Both the position numbers and the translations under genes were made by a program. From Rhyacophila brunnea (lineage: Eukaryota; Arthropoda; Insecta; Trichoptera; Rhyacophilidae), in the NCBI GenBank assembly GCA_022495005.1, contig JAGYXB010002040.1, forward strand, positions 310,001 through 374,000: DNA of 64,000 nucleotides. The letters are read 5' to 3'. Below are positions 32,685 through 43,649 of the stretch, piece by piece (within the stretch, counting starts at the first letter, position 1; every line of letters starts with the position of its first letter). The notes beneath the pieces were generated by a model, which saw nothing but the letters and a program-made list of their open reading frames with translations, did not search any database and was not told where the DNA came from.

Positions 32685-32895
32685 GTTTCCAGGTTTGAAT
32701 CCTGGGTCTGGAAAATACACATATTATTTTTCGATTTGTATTTGGAATCAGAGTATAGATCTAATAGGTTAAGGCAAGTTAAACATCCATTTCTCATAAA
32801 AAATAACCAGTTAATAGTTAATGCAAACCTCCACTCCGTGAAAGCAAATATATTCCTATTGGGATCGGACATAGTTAAAAGAAGAAGAAAAAAAC
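32685..32895 (+). mobile_element. SINE1 copy, plus strand
   Basis: B box AGGTTTGAATCCTGGGTCTG, then the full SINE1 body (CATTTCTCATAAAAAATAAC, CAAACCTCCACTCCGTG, GGGATCGGACATAG) and an A/G-rich tail. The A-box half is not recognisable. Confidence 0.8.
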
Positions 32896-32899
32896 TGAT

Positions 32900-34845
32900 A
32901 GTTTATAATATGATGCCAGTTTGAACTTTTTATTTATCACTCCAAATCGAGAAATGCAATTGTCAATTTTTTTAAACTAACTCACTATCAAATATTTTTC
33001 TCAATAATGAACTTCTGTTAAGGAACTTTCACGGAAGGCAAACAGGATCAACATCAAAATTGTAGAGCCAACGAAAAAACCAAAAAAGCTCACAAAACGA
33101 AATAAAACTTTATAACAACGACTTTTTATAAATAAATATAAATTACAATAATTACATTGGATAATAACATATTGTAAATTATTGAATTGAATACTGAGGG
33201 CCATATGGATATTTATATTTATGTAAATACGTGGACTTTTGTCTTATGCGTTACATGGGATTGGAATTATTTTGGAACATTACTTAGACGCATTCCCATT
33301 CCATGTAATGCTTCAAATACACTCTATGACGATCGGTCATATATATGTCGAAAAACCCGTTTCTTATGTTGGCGTCCTGTGTCACAGGGTGTCACAGAGT
33401 GTAAATACCAAGTCATAGCTGTCATACAATATGTATGTATAAATGTCGGAATGGCATAGATTTGATCATAGACACTAAAACGCTCTTAGCATATATGTGC
33501 CCGTTCGTCATATTGTTTATTTGAACCTTAAAGAATAACGTTTAAGTCATAGACTATAGATACATCTAGACGCCACCCGTTGCATTGCTAAATGAAGCTG
33601 CGTGCCGTGCGTTTGGTTTGTGGGCGAGTGAACGCATTCATCTACAAATGTTCGAGACCATAGACCATTTTGCTAGTGCTCGCCCAAAGTGTTCGCACTA
33701 GACGCTCAGAATTAAAATATAATTTTCTATTTTTTTACGTTATATAGTATTTTTAAGCGGTCAAAATGCAACCATTAGGTAAAGATATCCATAATTTAAG
33801 TTATTTTAAAGAAACACTAGGTCACTGATATTAAAATTTATAATAATATACACATAAATTATCACGAACATGTATCAATTTACCTATGAAACGTAATACC
33901 ATCTTCTGCTATCTTCTTCTACTATGCTTATCAGTACGGCTACCATATTCTAATACAACACACAGAACCATCTTTTCTACTTAATTAACTAAAAATATTT
34001 ACCACTGACTTTATGTTTAACACAAAAAATAGCAATTTTAGCAACACGAGCTCGCAGGTTATCGACGCCACGTGAAACGATTCGCCACGATTTGCTGGCA
34101 ATACTTTTGGAAACTAACTCACACATATGTAGACCTTTTATCTTACTCTAGCGCGTGTCGCAGAGATTATAAGGGTGCCGAATACTTTCTCACTCGCACT
34201 CGTGCATCGTTTTTGTTCAGGCCTTGGTTTAAGTCAATATTATTAAATAAATATGACTATGCATAAGACCTTAAGTCATGTAACAATTTCCATCATCACC
34301 AATGTGTAAAAAAAAAAAAATCGGTAAATATTGTATTATTGAGAGAACTTGACTAAATATGAATTTGATCAACTCAACTGCGCACAATATATACAATATG
34401 TCTTCTTTCAAGATTATTAAGCAATATGCTCTCAACGTATTTTATGATTTTTTTACAAGATGAATATAAAAATATATATTTACGAAGCATTTGGTACGGC
34501 TGAAAGAATCAGTTAGTACAAAATCGATTTCCATGTCATAAAACATTTTGCTGGGGCACACACCCCTTGAGGAATTTCCCCCATGGGGTTTTTGCCGTTA
34601 CGAGGTTTTCCCTGGCATGCCAGCGGACCCTTGAATCATCCTTAGGTAAATATAGTTTTTCTTATGATATAAGACGTGCTAGCAGTTCAAACATTCCGAT
34701 ATTTACTTTTCCCTAACTGATATACAATGTAGGTATACATCTTTCATTTTATATTTTATACGTCGAAAAATACACGGTAGACAGTAAGTAATACAAGGAT
34801 TGTCGTAAAATTTGTATTTATTTTTACTTTAAGTAATCTGATAAT
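32900..34845. other. Intergenic stretch with small hairpins
   Basis: No gene recognised. TGGGCGAG (33630-33637) pairs with CTCGCCCA (33680-33687), and around it GTGAACGCATTC resembles the complement of GTGTTCGCAC. A GC-rich block at 34550-34640 contains the 12-bp palindrome CTGGCATGCCAG. Their meaning is unknown. Confidence 0.4.
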
Positions 34846-34849
34846 ATTA

Positions 34850-35062
34850 TTAATAAACTATTTATTTTACTCAACGAATAATTCACGAAATTAGAGATTG
34901 TAACATATCTTTGTATTGAACAAACATAATTTGAAAACACCTCTCATATTTATCTACTAGAAAATTCTTTTTTGAAAGAAATACAACCACCCACGGGACT
35001 TCTTGTAACCACTGGATTCGCGCCAATCTGCTTTAACATTTAAGCTACGGGTATTAAGACAC
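34850..35062 (-). mobile_element. SINE3, longest copy, minus strand
   Basis: Read in reverse: TAGCTTAAATGTTAAAGCAG, TTGGCGCGAATCCAGTGGTT, AGTCCCGTGGGTGG, TTTTTTTCAAA-like stretch, GAGAGGTGTTTTCAAATTAT, ATGTTACAATCTCTAATTTC, and a GTGAATTATTCGTTGAGTAA tail. It provides head and tail together and so links the scattered SINE3 pieces. Confidence 0.75.
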
Positions 35063-35329
35063 AATTACTTAGTAGTTGTTACATACAATGTTTATTAAAT
35101 TGTATTAATGTTCGCTATCGGTTTTGTGTTTTAAATCAAGGTGTCAATTAACTCATTTAGTGATAACACCGCGACTGGCGCGCTTGGAGTCGTTGGACAT
35201 TAGATATAATTAACGTGTTATTTAAATGTGGTAATTATAAGGTTAGCAGTGATTGTGTTAAGTGCCTTAATTACTAACCGACGCCCTTCACTTTTTTCTA
35301 CGAATTTTACTACGTTTTTCATAGCTCAT

Positions 35330-35775
35330 ATTCTTGTTTGTCCGGTGGTTGTTTATCCAGTACAAATCTTGCAATCGATTTTTAAGTAACTTCCCGACTA
35401 GCTAGACATTTGAAACTTTTAGAATATATCAGAACACGATGCCAATGCATTTTTTAATACTTTTAGCCATCTTTAAGTAGAATTGAATTCATTTTCAGTT
35501 AATTCTTTTTTGTATGAAAAGTTATTTCGGAAGAAATCCGCAATCCAATCCACTATTATTGGTTGCTAAGGGGGTGGTCCTAGCAACTAAATTATTAATA
35601 TATACGTGTGTTACTATGGAAATCAAAATGACATTTCAGTATTCAAATGATTTGTTGACAATTGCCTTATTTGTCCTAAATTATTAATACATAGAATTGT
35701 CAAGTTTATATGATTCAACAGAAAATTTAAAAACGTGGTATATAAAATGTTCTTTATATCTTGTAATTATTAGTC
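35330..35775 (+). repeat. Dispersed repeat D, copy 2
   Basis: Collinear with 6380-6865. It differs by a 30-bp insertion or the reciprocal deletion (ATTTCGGAAGAAATCCGCAA) and loss of half of the second inverted repeat. The hairpin GTTGCTAAGG..CCTAGCAAC is conserved at 35562-35587. Confidence 0.7.
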
Positions 35776-35904
35776 ATAATGTACTACAGTTGCTAATAAT
35801 ATTTAATGGACTATTTCGTCATGTAACACTAACTAATTAATTTCGTCCAAATTAAGCAGAATGTCCATGAATACAGTGATTACGTAATATGTTGAAGTCT
35901 TGTA

Positions 35905-36005
35905 CGGCGTTGTATTTTTTTCAAAAAAGATTTTTTCTAAAATGTAATAATAACACTGAGGTGTTTTCAAATTATGTGTATTATAATATTACGTTCAATG
36001 ATGCT
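35905..36005 (+). repeat. SINE3 fragment, plus strand
   Basis: AGTCTTGTACGGCGTTGTAT, TTTTTTCAAAAAAGATTTTT and CTGAGGTGTTTTCAAATTAT match the middle of SINE3. Confidence 0.55.
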
Positions 36006-36295
36006 AATGCAGCGTTTAAAATATATTTTAATCTTTATTGAATTCCCGATTATAAAATATACCATTTGTGAAGTGTGAAATTAATGTTTATTTGAAACTG
36101 AATACTGCGATAATAAGCTTCACAGCATAAAATAATTGTCAATTTACATACATGTTTTTTTTACGATAGACAATAATAATTGATACAATAAACAACATAA
36201 TATCATAAATTACTTTATCATTTAATCAGTTTATCGTTTTGTATGGTTTAACCTGATTTAATATTTAAAATATGCATATGAATTAATTAATATAA

Positions 36296-36500
36296 TAGTA
36301 GCCCTTGTAGTCCAGTGCACAAGGCCCTGGACTTTTATTCGAAAGCTCAGGGTACAATTCTCAGTGACATCACTATTTTATATTTATGTGATATTCTCAA
36401 AATCTGGGTTTTTGTGATTTTTTCACTTCTATTACTACGCTACAGTTCTTATACTACTATCATTGGGCCCAATGGCCTGTCGCAGTGCTAAATATAATAT
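36296..36500 (+). mobile_element. SINE2, tRNA-derived, plus strand
   Basis: The head is tRNA-like: TAGTCCAGTGCACAAGGCCC (A-box region), GGACTTTTATTCGAAAGCTC (anticodon-arm region) and a worn B box GGGTACAATTCTC. The body has GTGATATTCTCAAAATCTGG and ends ATTGGGCCCAATGGCCTGTC, GCAGTGCTAAATA. Related copies: 57742-57905 (minus) and 63806-64000 (plus). Confidence 0.75.
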
Positions 36501-36504
36501 AAGA

Positions 36505-37385
36505 ATATATATAATATATAGGTAGCAAAACATATGAATAAATATAATTCCGATAGGCTATAGTTCCCTTATCAATATTGCATAGATTTAAATGTTTTAT
36601 TTATTATATCTTTTTATTTACATCGTTTTAAATTAGGTCTTTTGTTTTTTTTTTGTTAGATTAGTATGGGTAAGGTAATTTATATATATTTATTAAAATT
36701 CACCTAATTGATCTCCCTCGGGGATTAGGCCAAAGCTGACTTTTGACAGTCATATAACAAGAAGCTGGCTGCACTGCACACACATATTAATACTTTTTAA
36801 ATAGTATTATAAATTTTAACTATTAACTATAATGCGTGTAACAAACATTTTACTTTATCCTATAGTTCGAGAAATCAGCGTTCAAATAACGCCATATGCT
36901 AGGAATAGTAAATAAGGTAAGTCAAACCTCGTTCTTTACCGGGGGAAGTTACTCGATTTTAATTCACAAAAATTAATATTATTATAATTTACAGAAAAAA
37001 ATATTGTGTTTTCAAGTTATGTATGTTTATTATCACATTATTGAGCACTAACTTGTCTAAGTACTGCAATTTAAATAATGTGATTGATTTGATTGGTTTC
37101 TTATAAAAATATAAATGTATTAAAAATACTGGTTTTGCTATGTCTAGTATCTCGCATCTTCTGTAAAAGGGTCAACTGATTGTCAATAGATGTGAGGATA
37201 GGATATCATAAGTAGATGAAATATGTAAGCATGAAATTTGATTTCTGTTTACGTAAAAGAATATACCCAAAAAAACATGGAAAATTCTGAATAAACAAGA
37301 TAGATATTTGAATATACATACTTGACGTCGTATACGAAATTCTTGACTTATATACGATATTTTATTCAGTTATTATAAGCAGTGT
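36505..37385. other. Intergenic AT-rich stretch
   Basis: No gene; a short SINE3-like word (GTGTTTTCAAGTTATGTATG) is at 37006-37026. Confidence 0.4.
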
Positions 37386-37389
37386 ATTA

Positions 37390-37480
37390 CACTGACGAAG
37401 GGTGGAGATAGGTTGTTAAGATCCGACATAGATAGTACACATTCAATTTTCTCAGTCGTACATATTTGTTTTCTTACATA
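37390..37480 (+). repeat. MITE-A end fragment
   Basis: CACTGACGAAGGGTGGAGAT, GGTTGTTAAGATCCGACATA and GTCGTACATATTTGTTTTC match the outer left arm. Confidence 0.75.
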
Positions 37481-37589
37481 ACTTAAAAACACCTCAGATA
37501 TTATATAAAAAATAAAATAAAATAAAAATAAAAAAGCCCTTTTATGTCTTACAAACAAAAGTAAATGACAGTTAATTGACTATATCTAA

Positions 37590-37740
37590 TGAATATATAT
37601 ATAACCTATGAATATATCTATTATGTATATATATATATCTATCTATGATTGTATTATCTACTTATTTTCTAGTTTATATAATATTAATTATTATTATTTT
37701 TTTATATTTTTGTGTAATACATATATATATATATTAAGAT
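37590..37740. repeat. AT/TATC simple-sequence region
   Basis: Clusters of (AT)n and ATCT/ATCTAT repeats (37596-37650 and 37722-37738) in pure A+T surroundings. Confidence 0.8.
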
Positions 37741-37794
37741 TTTTTATTTTGTATATTATTAGATAATGTTTATAAATTAAACAGTGATATGTAA

Positions 37795-38010
37795 TTAGTT
37801 TGTTTGGTTTGTAAGAACCCCTCTACGGGTGAAAGCCTCCTCCTAAGAGTCCCACTGGACTCTGTTTTTGGCTATTTGTAGCCAATTTGGGCCCGCTGTC
37901 TTTATGATGTCATCTTGCCATCTCGCATGGAGTCTTACTCTATAGCGTTTCCCTTTTGGGCCGTTCTGTTATGTCCCGTCGATGAGTACTTTCCGGAAAT
38001 AGGTGATATG
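37795..38010 (-). pseudogene. RTE-like LINE ORF2 C-terminal fragment
   Basis: The minus strand reads R-Y-R-V-R-L-H-A-R-W-Q-D-D-I-I-K-T-A-G-P-N-W, L-Q-I-A-K-N-R-V-Q-W-D-S, one stop, then E-E-A-F-T-R-R and N-Q-T-N stop (37795-37797). It follows the family rule RW.DDI...AGP.W...A..R..W...EEAF..R. Upstream sequence to about 38200 may also belong to the element but is not readable in one frame. Confidence 0.75.
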
Positions 38011-38566
38011 GCTGGCAGGTATCTTATATGGTTTGATGGTTTTAACCTTCCTTAAGTTTCTTACCGGAACTGGGACAATCTGTGAGACTCCTTGATGTTA
38101 TTCTTCACGGTTTTACGTTTATAGACCGTATTGTCTTGAAGGTAAATTTGTCAGGAGGATTACCTTCTAGGATGCTGGAGCGGTGGACGTTGATAATTGA
38201 TTGTGAACACGGTAAAGTAAGTAGAGTGTTACGTAAAGTAAAACTATACTGTTTATTTCAGTTGTAATTTTAGTACAAAATATTTAACAGACAGAGCTAC
38301 GTATTAGGTGAACGGTTTCAAGGCAATCGACAACAGGGGTGACATTTCCTGAGATTATATACTATTCACTTTAATGGGTTTTTGACTTGAACAAGGTCTG
38401 TTTGTTCTGCACGTGTTCATTATGATATATGCTTTACATTAAAGGAATAACATTTATAACATTATTTGACTATGCAGGTGTTCATAAGTGTCTAAACTAA
38501 TCCAAAAAGATGCACATTTGTGCAATTAATGTAGATAACAAATTGCTTTACTTCAAGTATTGAACA

Positions 38567-38776
38567 GAAGCTCGTAAATAATACTGATAATTACCAGTTA
38601 AGTGCTTTTTCTGGCTTATTTCCATAACACGCAAAAGCGTGGGAGCAATTTCATAATGATGTACTTGTTTTAAATCAACATAGTTAAAGTAAGGGTGAAT
38701 GCAGATGTTTACTCCAAAAGGGTGAGAACAGATTGCATGAGCTCGTAAATAATATTAATAATTATCACTTAAATGT
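38567..38776 (+). repeat. Pair of about 37-bp direct repeats
   Basis: AGCTCGTAAATAATACTGAT..TTACCAGTTAAGTG (38572-38606) recurs as AGCTCGTAAATAATATTAAT..TTATCACTTAAATG (38740-38776). Spacing is about 170 bp, with ACATAGTTAAAGTA- and TTAAGT-type words between. The unit is unidentified. Confidence 0.6.
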
Positions 38777-39084
38777 ATTTCTTAACTCGTGTCAGTATTT
38801 TAAAAGAGGGTAAAGTGCTATTTGTATAAAAAGATGCATATATCATCTTATTTATTACTGAAGGTGTGCATCCGGTTAAAGACGTTATTTTAGTTAATTT
38901 ACTGCTTTAAGATGGTGACCTGAATGCTGTGAGGTCCCTTTGAACATTTCTTAAGTTGACACAGTTAAGTGGGTGCATAAATGTTTATATTATATTATAT
39001 TGTTTACTTTAAAAGCTTTAAGTTTATATGATGCTATAATCAAATAGCATTGTAAATTAAATAGGTGTGATGTATTATTAGTGT

Positions 39085-39215
39085 ACACAACAGTTCCATG
39101 AAGTAATTATTTTTGTCCATCTCTCATCTTGTAGTCGCGCTACATGACCCTCCCATTTCCATTTAAGTCTTTGAGCATGGATTAGTGCGTCTGTGGCCTT
39201 TGGCTCAGATATTAT
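39085..39215 (-). pseudogene. RTE-type LINE fragment
   Basis: The minus strand reads K-A-T-D-A-L-I-H-A-Q-R-L-K-W-K-W-E-G-H-V-A-R-L, D-E-R-W-T-K-I-I, matching the ..LKW.W.GHVAR..D.RWT.... segment of RTE-type ORF2. It is internal and lacks the terminus. It abuts a SINE3 head. Confidence 0.75.
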
Positions 39216-39219
39216 ATAC

Positions 39220-39335
39220 CCACTAGAAAAAATCACATTTGAAAAAAATACGATGTTCAACAGGATTTGAGCCCGTATATGCACTGATATCGCGCCAATA
39301 TGCTTCAATAAATTCTACGAGCTTCCTACCTAATT
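39220..39335 (-). repeat. SINE3 head, minus strand
   Basis: TCACATTTGAAAAAAATACG, GGATTTGAGCCCGTATATGC and GATATCGCGCCAATATGCTT, the same order as 34960-35062. Confidence 0.6.
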
Positions 39336-39469
39336 GCGATAATTTTAATTAGTATGTCTTACAATGTCTTACATGAAATGCTGATCAAATTGCGTTATTA
39401 TTGACTATCGGTTTTTGGGTTTATAATTTTTACCTTAATTACTAAGCGATGTCCGGCTCTCTAGTAAAT

Positions 39470-39580
39470 ATATATATCTGAGGTGTTTTCAAGTTATGTA
39501 TGTCCAATATATGGAAACATTCTCAAATATGTGAATATTATTCGTTGAATAAAAGAAATGGTTTATTAAAAATATTTGTT
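39470..39580 (+). repeat. SINE3 tail, plus strand
   Basis: TCTGAGGTGTTTTCAAGTTA, ATGTCCAATATATGG and GTGAATATTATTCGTTGAAT followed by GGTTTATTAAA. Confidence 0.6.
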
Positions 39581-39582
39581 TT

Positions 39583-40040
39583 CATTGAACTAAGACTACA
39601 ATATGCAGATAGTATCTAACGGTTTGTTTTCAAAATTAATTAAGTTAACTTTGCATAAACCAAGCCATTATTAGTTAATAGTAAAAAAATAGTAATTGTC
39701 TAACTATAAAATATTTAAAATTATACCATTAAATCATACAAAGTTTTAGATATTTTATAGATAACGTTTTATATCTTATTGTTTGGTTTAAACCTACCTA
39801 CCTAATGAGTGTTATTAATTCAACGGAAACAAATAAGTATGACTAAAATAGTGTGCACTATTTTTATCGAATCGTCCATAGCACCCCTAAACTATTATGG
39901 TTGGTATAGGCAGGATTTAATTGATTTTAAAAACTAACCAGCACTATCTGCAAATTGAAAATAAATACGTATGTCTGACAATGTTTAGTGTGCACTATTT
40001 ATATCGAACCTTAACAGCCTACATTCACCCTTCGCCACTG
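39583..40040. mobile_element. MITE-A copy 3, left end truncated
   Basis: It starts within the left arm (TTTGTTTTCATTGAACTAAG) and ends with the full right arm (CTAACCAGCACTATCTGC, TATGTCTGACAATGTTTAGT, CTTAACAGCCTACATTCACC and CTTCGCCACTG). The inner inverted pair is preserved. Confidence 0.75.
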
Positions 40041-40504
40041 GTGTATTAATGTATTATACCTATCTGTCTATGAAATTTTCATATTCGAACACAGTAAGTA
40101 ACTGATCACTGATCAGACTAAAATTAATCGCATTATAGTTATTTTTTATTATTAAGCTATACCTAGATAGTCATGCTTTTCTTTTCAAGGTAGTTGTTTC
40201 TTTTCATACGTCTTTTTTCAACATATTGTTCATTTTAACATATTATTTTTGCGTAGTTAATACATTAAGTTAGATAATACTGATATTACATAGAGACAGT
40301 GACACGCTAGTTATAGGTGTGGATTTATGTCACTTTATAATATTACTTTTTAATTTAAAGAATACACTTACATTATATTTTGGAAAACATGTTTATAATG
40401 TTATCACTGTTCAAAACCAACAATTTTAAATACGTTTAATATAAATAAATGTCACTATATGGACACTTACCTATGACTAGCATCGGATAGGTCCAAATTA
40501 GCAT

Positions 40505-40893
40505 CGTTAATAAAGACGTCACGGAGACTTGAAGCTTTCGAGATGTGGCTGTATAGACGCATCCTCAAAATTCCTTGGACTGACCGGGTGACAAATGTTG
40601 AAGTTCTCAATCGAATGGGAAAGGACCGAGAAGTTCTACGTAGTATCAAAACCAGGAAACTACAATACCTCGGCCACATTATGAGAGGACAAAAATACAG
40701 CGTTCCTCAATTTGTCATTCAAGGAAAGATCAATGGAAAGCGTAGCAGAGAACGGCACCGCATTTCGTGGCTTAAGAACTTCCGTGATTGGTACGAGTGC
40801 AGCTCCACCGAACTGTTCCGGGTAGCAGACGATAAAGATAAGATCGCCTTGATGGTGGCTGACCTCCGCTAGGGGATGGCACAATAAGAAGAA
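40505..40893 (+). pseudogene. LINE ORF2 C-terminus, open to its natural stop, 5'-truncated
   Basis: From 40510 the frame reads S-R-R-L-E-A-F-E-M-W-L-Y-R-R-I-L-K-I-P-W, D-R-V-T-N-V-E-V-L, L-Q-Y-L-G-H-I-M-R, R-I-S-W-L-K-N and ends M-V-A-D-L-R stop (40870-40872). This is the well-known end of an arthropod endonuclease-reverse transcriptase LINE (..RRMLRI.WTD.VTN.EVL, R.LQYLGHIMRG.KY, GKR..GRRRISWLKNLR.W). It ends GATGGCACAATAAGAAGAA, the usual 3' tail of this family. About 120 codons are uninterrupted, so the insertion is not very old. A second copy is at 52735. Confidence 0.88.
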
Positions 40894-41029
40894 TATATTA
40901 AATAATCGTTTGCGATCGTATCTGCGCCATTGGTATTTTAATTATAACCGCTAAATAAAAGCATGAAAAGTAAGGTAAGTAGGTATATCATTTTTTTTTA
41001 ATTAGCTCTACAGACCTGTGTAGATCTTG

Positions 41030-41165
41030 GCCGCTTCAATAGAGGTTTCGCAACATTTTTTATACGGATAATGGGTGTTAGCCACTTGTTCAACCTATTA
41101 ATTCCATGCTCTGGATGAAAACACAGTCACATTAAAAAATAACATGTGAATTTTACCAGACCGGA
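41030..41165 (-). repeat. SINE1 copy, minus strand, degraded
   Basis: GATCTTGGCCGCTTCAATAG, GGGTGTTAGCCACTTGTTCA and AACATGTGAATTTTACCAGA, in the order of the minus-strand copy at 57400-57560. Confidence 0.6.
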
Positions 41166-41272
41166 GATTCAAAGTTAATTTACCAAGCGGATACGTTACT
41201 TTTCGGCCATCGCGGTCAATTTTTTATACTGGTATATTAACTTATTTGACAATTTTGGATGAAATACGGTAA

Positions 41273-41500
41273 TATATAGCAGATATTATTACAATATATA
41301 ATACACCATCAGAATATTTATCATGGTGTGTAAGTAACCGTAGTCTTTCTTTTGCAAAACCACGCTACAAAGCAAAAAGAAAAACATCTCGGTTACAATC
41401 ATTTTCTCCGGCTAAAAGAATTTCTGTAAAAAAATGTGCAACACGTAGATCTGATATTATTTATTACATTCGGGAAAAATACGAAAGAGACATTTTATAA
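41273..41500 (+). other. Unrecognised open frame rich in Lys/Arg
   Basis: 75 codons with no methionine, closed by TAA at 41498-41500. From residue 29 it is unusually basic (K-P-R-Y-K-A-K-R-K-T-S-R, P-A-K-R-I-S-V-K-K, T-R-R-S-D). An AG at 41312-41313 after a TA-rich stretch could be a splice acceptor, which would make this a terminal exon. I recognise no family. It stands out only because chance frames this long are uncommon in such AT-rich DNA. The frame at 41504-41839 that follows is AT-rich and hydrophobic and looks accidental. Confidence 0.2.
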
Positions 41501-41509
41501 AAATTGCGT

Positions 41510-43265
41510 TCGCAGTACAAGATTTTCATTAGCGTTATTACTCAAAAGCACGATCCGCGGGCGATTCAAGATATAAATGTATCCACCATGTTTAGGAATA
41601 GGCAGGTACCTACCAAAAAAGCTTTCACGAAATATTACGTAACAAGCCATATTTACATTGTTATTATATTACTTGGCATGCGGAGCTTTTTTAAAAATTT
41701 TGCAATTTTATTGTTTTTTTTTGGTGATTTGTTTATATTAAGACTGTCCAAAAGTCGTAAAATAATTCGCAATACGTATCCGATGCAAATGCAGAAATGT
41801 GAGAATATAGCAAATCGTCATGGTGTTTCAAATACTTAATTTTGATGTGGGTAGTAATCAAACTATCGATGCTATTAATTGTCATGTTGGGACAACTACT
41901 GCTTATAATAATTTATTTTTCGAGTGCAAGCGTAGAATTTTATTTTTTTTAAATGTACCATAAAGTGTTTTAACTTCGTCAGATTTATTCCTACTGTGTA
42001 ATTACGCATCATTTCTACCAATTAAAAAATATTGCGGTCATATTTCGATATTAATACTGTTTTATCGATATAATTTCTAAATTAAAAAAAAACAAAATAG
42101 TTAAATATTATTATTACAATAAAGTGAGTTCAATAAAACGATCGATTACCGGATAAATTTCTTCAAAAAATCTATGGAAACTTTTGTTTAACGTTGCTTT
42201 TGAAAAACCTTTGAATATTTTTGACAATTAAAATATAAATCGAAAAATATTTTACCATTCACAAAATTAAATCGATCGGTAATTCAAAAATTCAAACTTC
42301 GTTTATTCATTCGGGCACAGACAATCGGCGTTGCAAATTGAATCAGTCATACTCGATTCCAAAAGTATCTAATTACAATCATGCAAAAACCACTAAAGTT
42401 CATTTCAAATTGCTGCAAATAGCAGCACCATGTGTCTTGGCCTTTATGTGGTTGTAATGTAAAAAGGTTTGTCGAACCTCTGCGATTGGTTCCATTTATA
42501 GATCTTTTTGCTGAACCTAATAGAATATTAATAAATTCAAGGATACCTTAACAAATAATGTATGGGATTCTTATAAGCATTCCTAACAATACTTTCATAA
42601 TATGCGGCAAATTGTTTTATTAAAATATTGTCAAAATTCTAAGTAATTCATATATTTTATTGCCAGATTTTTCTTATTTCTTTGGTGGAGCGTTTGTATA
42701 CTCGTACCATGTAGTGTTTTTAAGAATCTTCGTCAGTCTCCAGTGTTCTCGCATTTCCCCTATTCATCCCAGTATCAAGAATATTATCATTATATACGTA
42801 TTTATAACATGTGTCTCTATAAAGGTAACCCATATAATAATTACATTGCATATATCCGATTTCTTCCAATGCATAGAAAGTGGGTGGGACTAATGTATTT
42901 ATTGTTTATGGTCACTATCTCCGAGATTGTTTATATCGCATTCGTTGTACCGCATTGTCTCTTTCAATGCCACTCCTACTCTTTCTCGTTTTTAATCTAA
43001 CCTACAGAAATTTGATCGAGGGGGATATGAATCTGTATTGATAGGATTCCGATCACTATACATATTGCACATTGATCGGAATCATGAAAGCAGGTCCAAG
43101 TCTCTTTTGGTATGAATATTTTTTAAAAGAAAATATTTATATATCTGATATTCAATGCTGCATTATTAAATACTGTGAATTATAGTTTTAAAACTGCTAT
43201 TAAATCAAAGGTTACTTTGTATAAAGTGTATATGTTATTGTTTAGTATTAGCAACTACATATTTG
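41510..43265. other. Intergenic AT-rich stretch
   Basis: No gene recognised; open frames at 41588-41839 and 42660-43000 have no domain features. Confidence 0.4.
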
Positions 43266-43271
43266 TATCCA

Positions 43272-43643
43272 GAAATATGTACGTAAACAGTTCATCGCAG
43301 GACACTTATTCGTGCGTCGCAGTACGTGAAACATGAGTTCGTGTAACATTTAATCAAATGACGAGTTCTTCGTTGAACATTTCACCGTGGAGTATATTTG
43401 TACGTATGCTACAATATATGGAGATGTCTTTACTTGGTTAAGTTAGGGTTAATCTGATTGGAACAGTACTATTTGCAAACTATCGCCGCATTTTGTAAGA
43501 TACGTACAAATATATTCCACGGTGAAATGTTCAACGAAGAACTCGTCATTTGATAAAATGTTATACGAACTCATGTTTCACGTACTGCGGCGCACGAATA
43601 AGTGTCCTACGATGAACTTCATACGTACAACTTACATGTAACC
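43272..43643. mobile_element. Foldback repeat with TTAGG-like core, complete copy
   Basis: Left arm (43280-43422) and right arm (43495-43643) are reverse complements over about 140 bp with few mismatches: GTTCATCG.AGGACACTTATT, CGCAGTACGTGAAACATGAG and TTCGTTGAACATTTCACCGT against their complements. The centre holds GGTTAAGTTAGGGTTAATCT, a worn TTAGG/GGTTA run. There is no coding capacity. It can form a long hairpin. The right arm is also at 1848-2046. Confidence 0.85.
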
Positions 43644-43649
43644 CTACAT

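Noticed and set aside
41504..41839. 111-codon frame as a membrane protein
   Set aside because: The hydrophobic part is F/I/L/Y from AT-rich codons, it begins at a non-ATG codon, and no family is recognisable.
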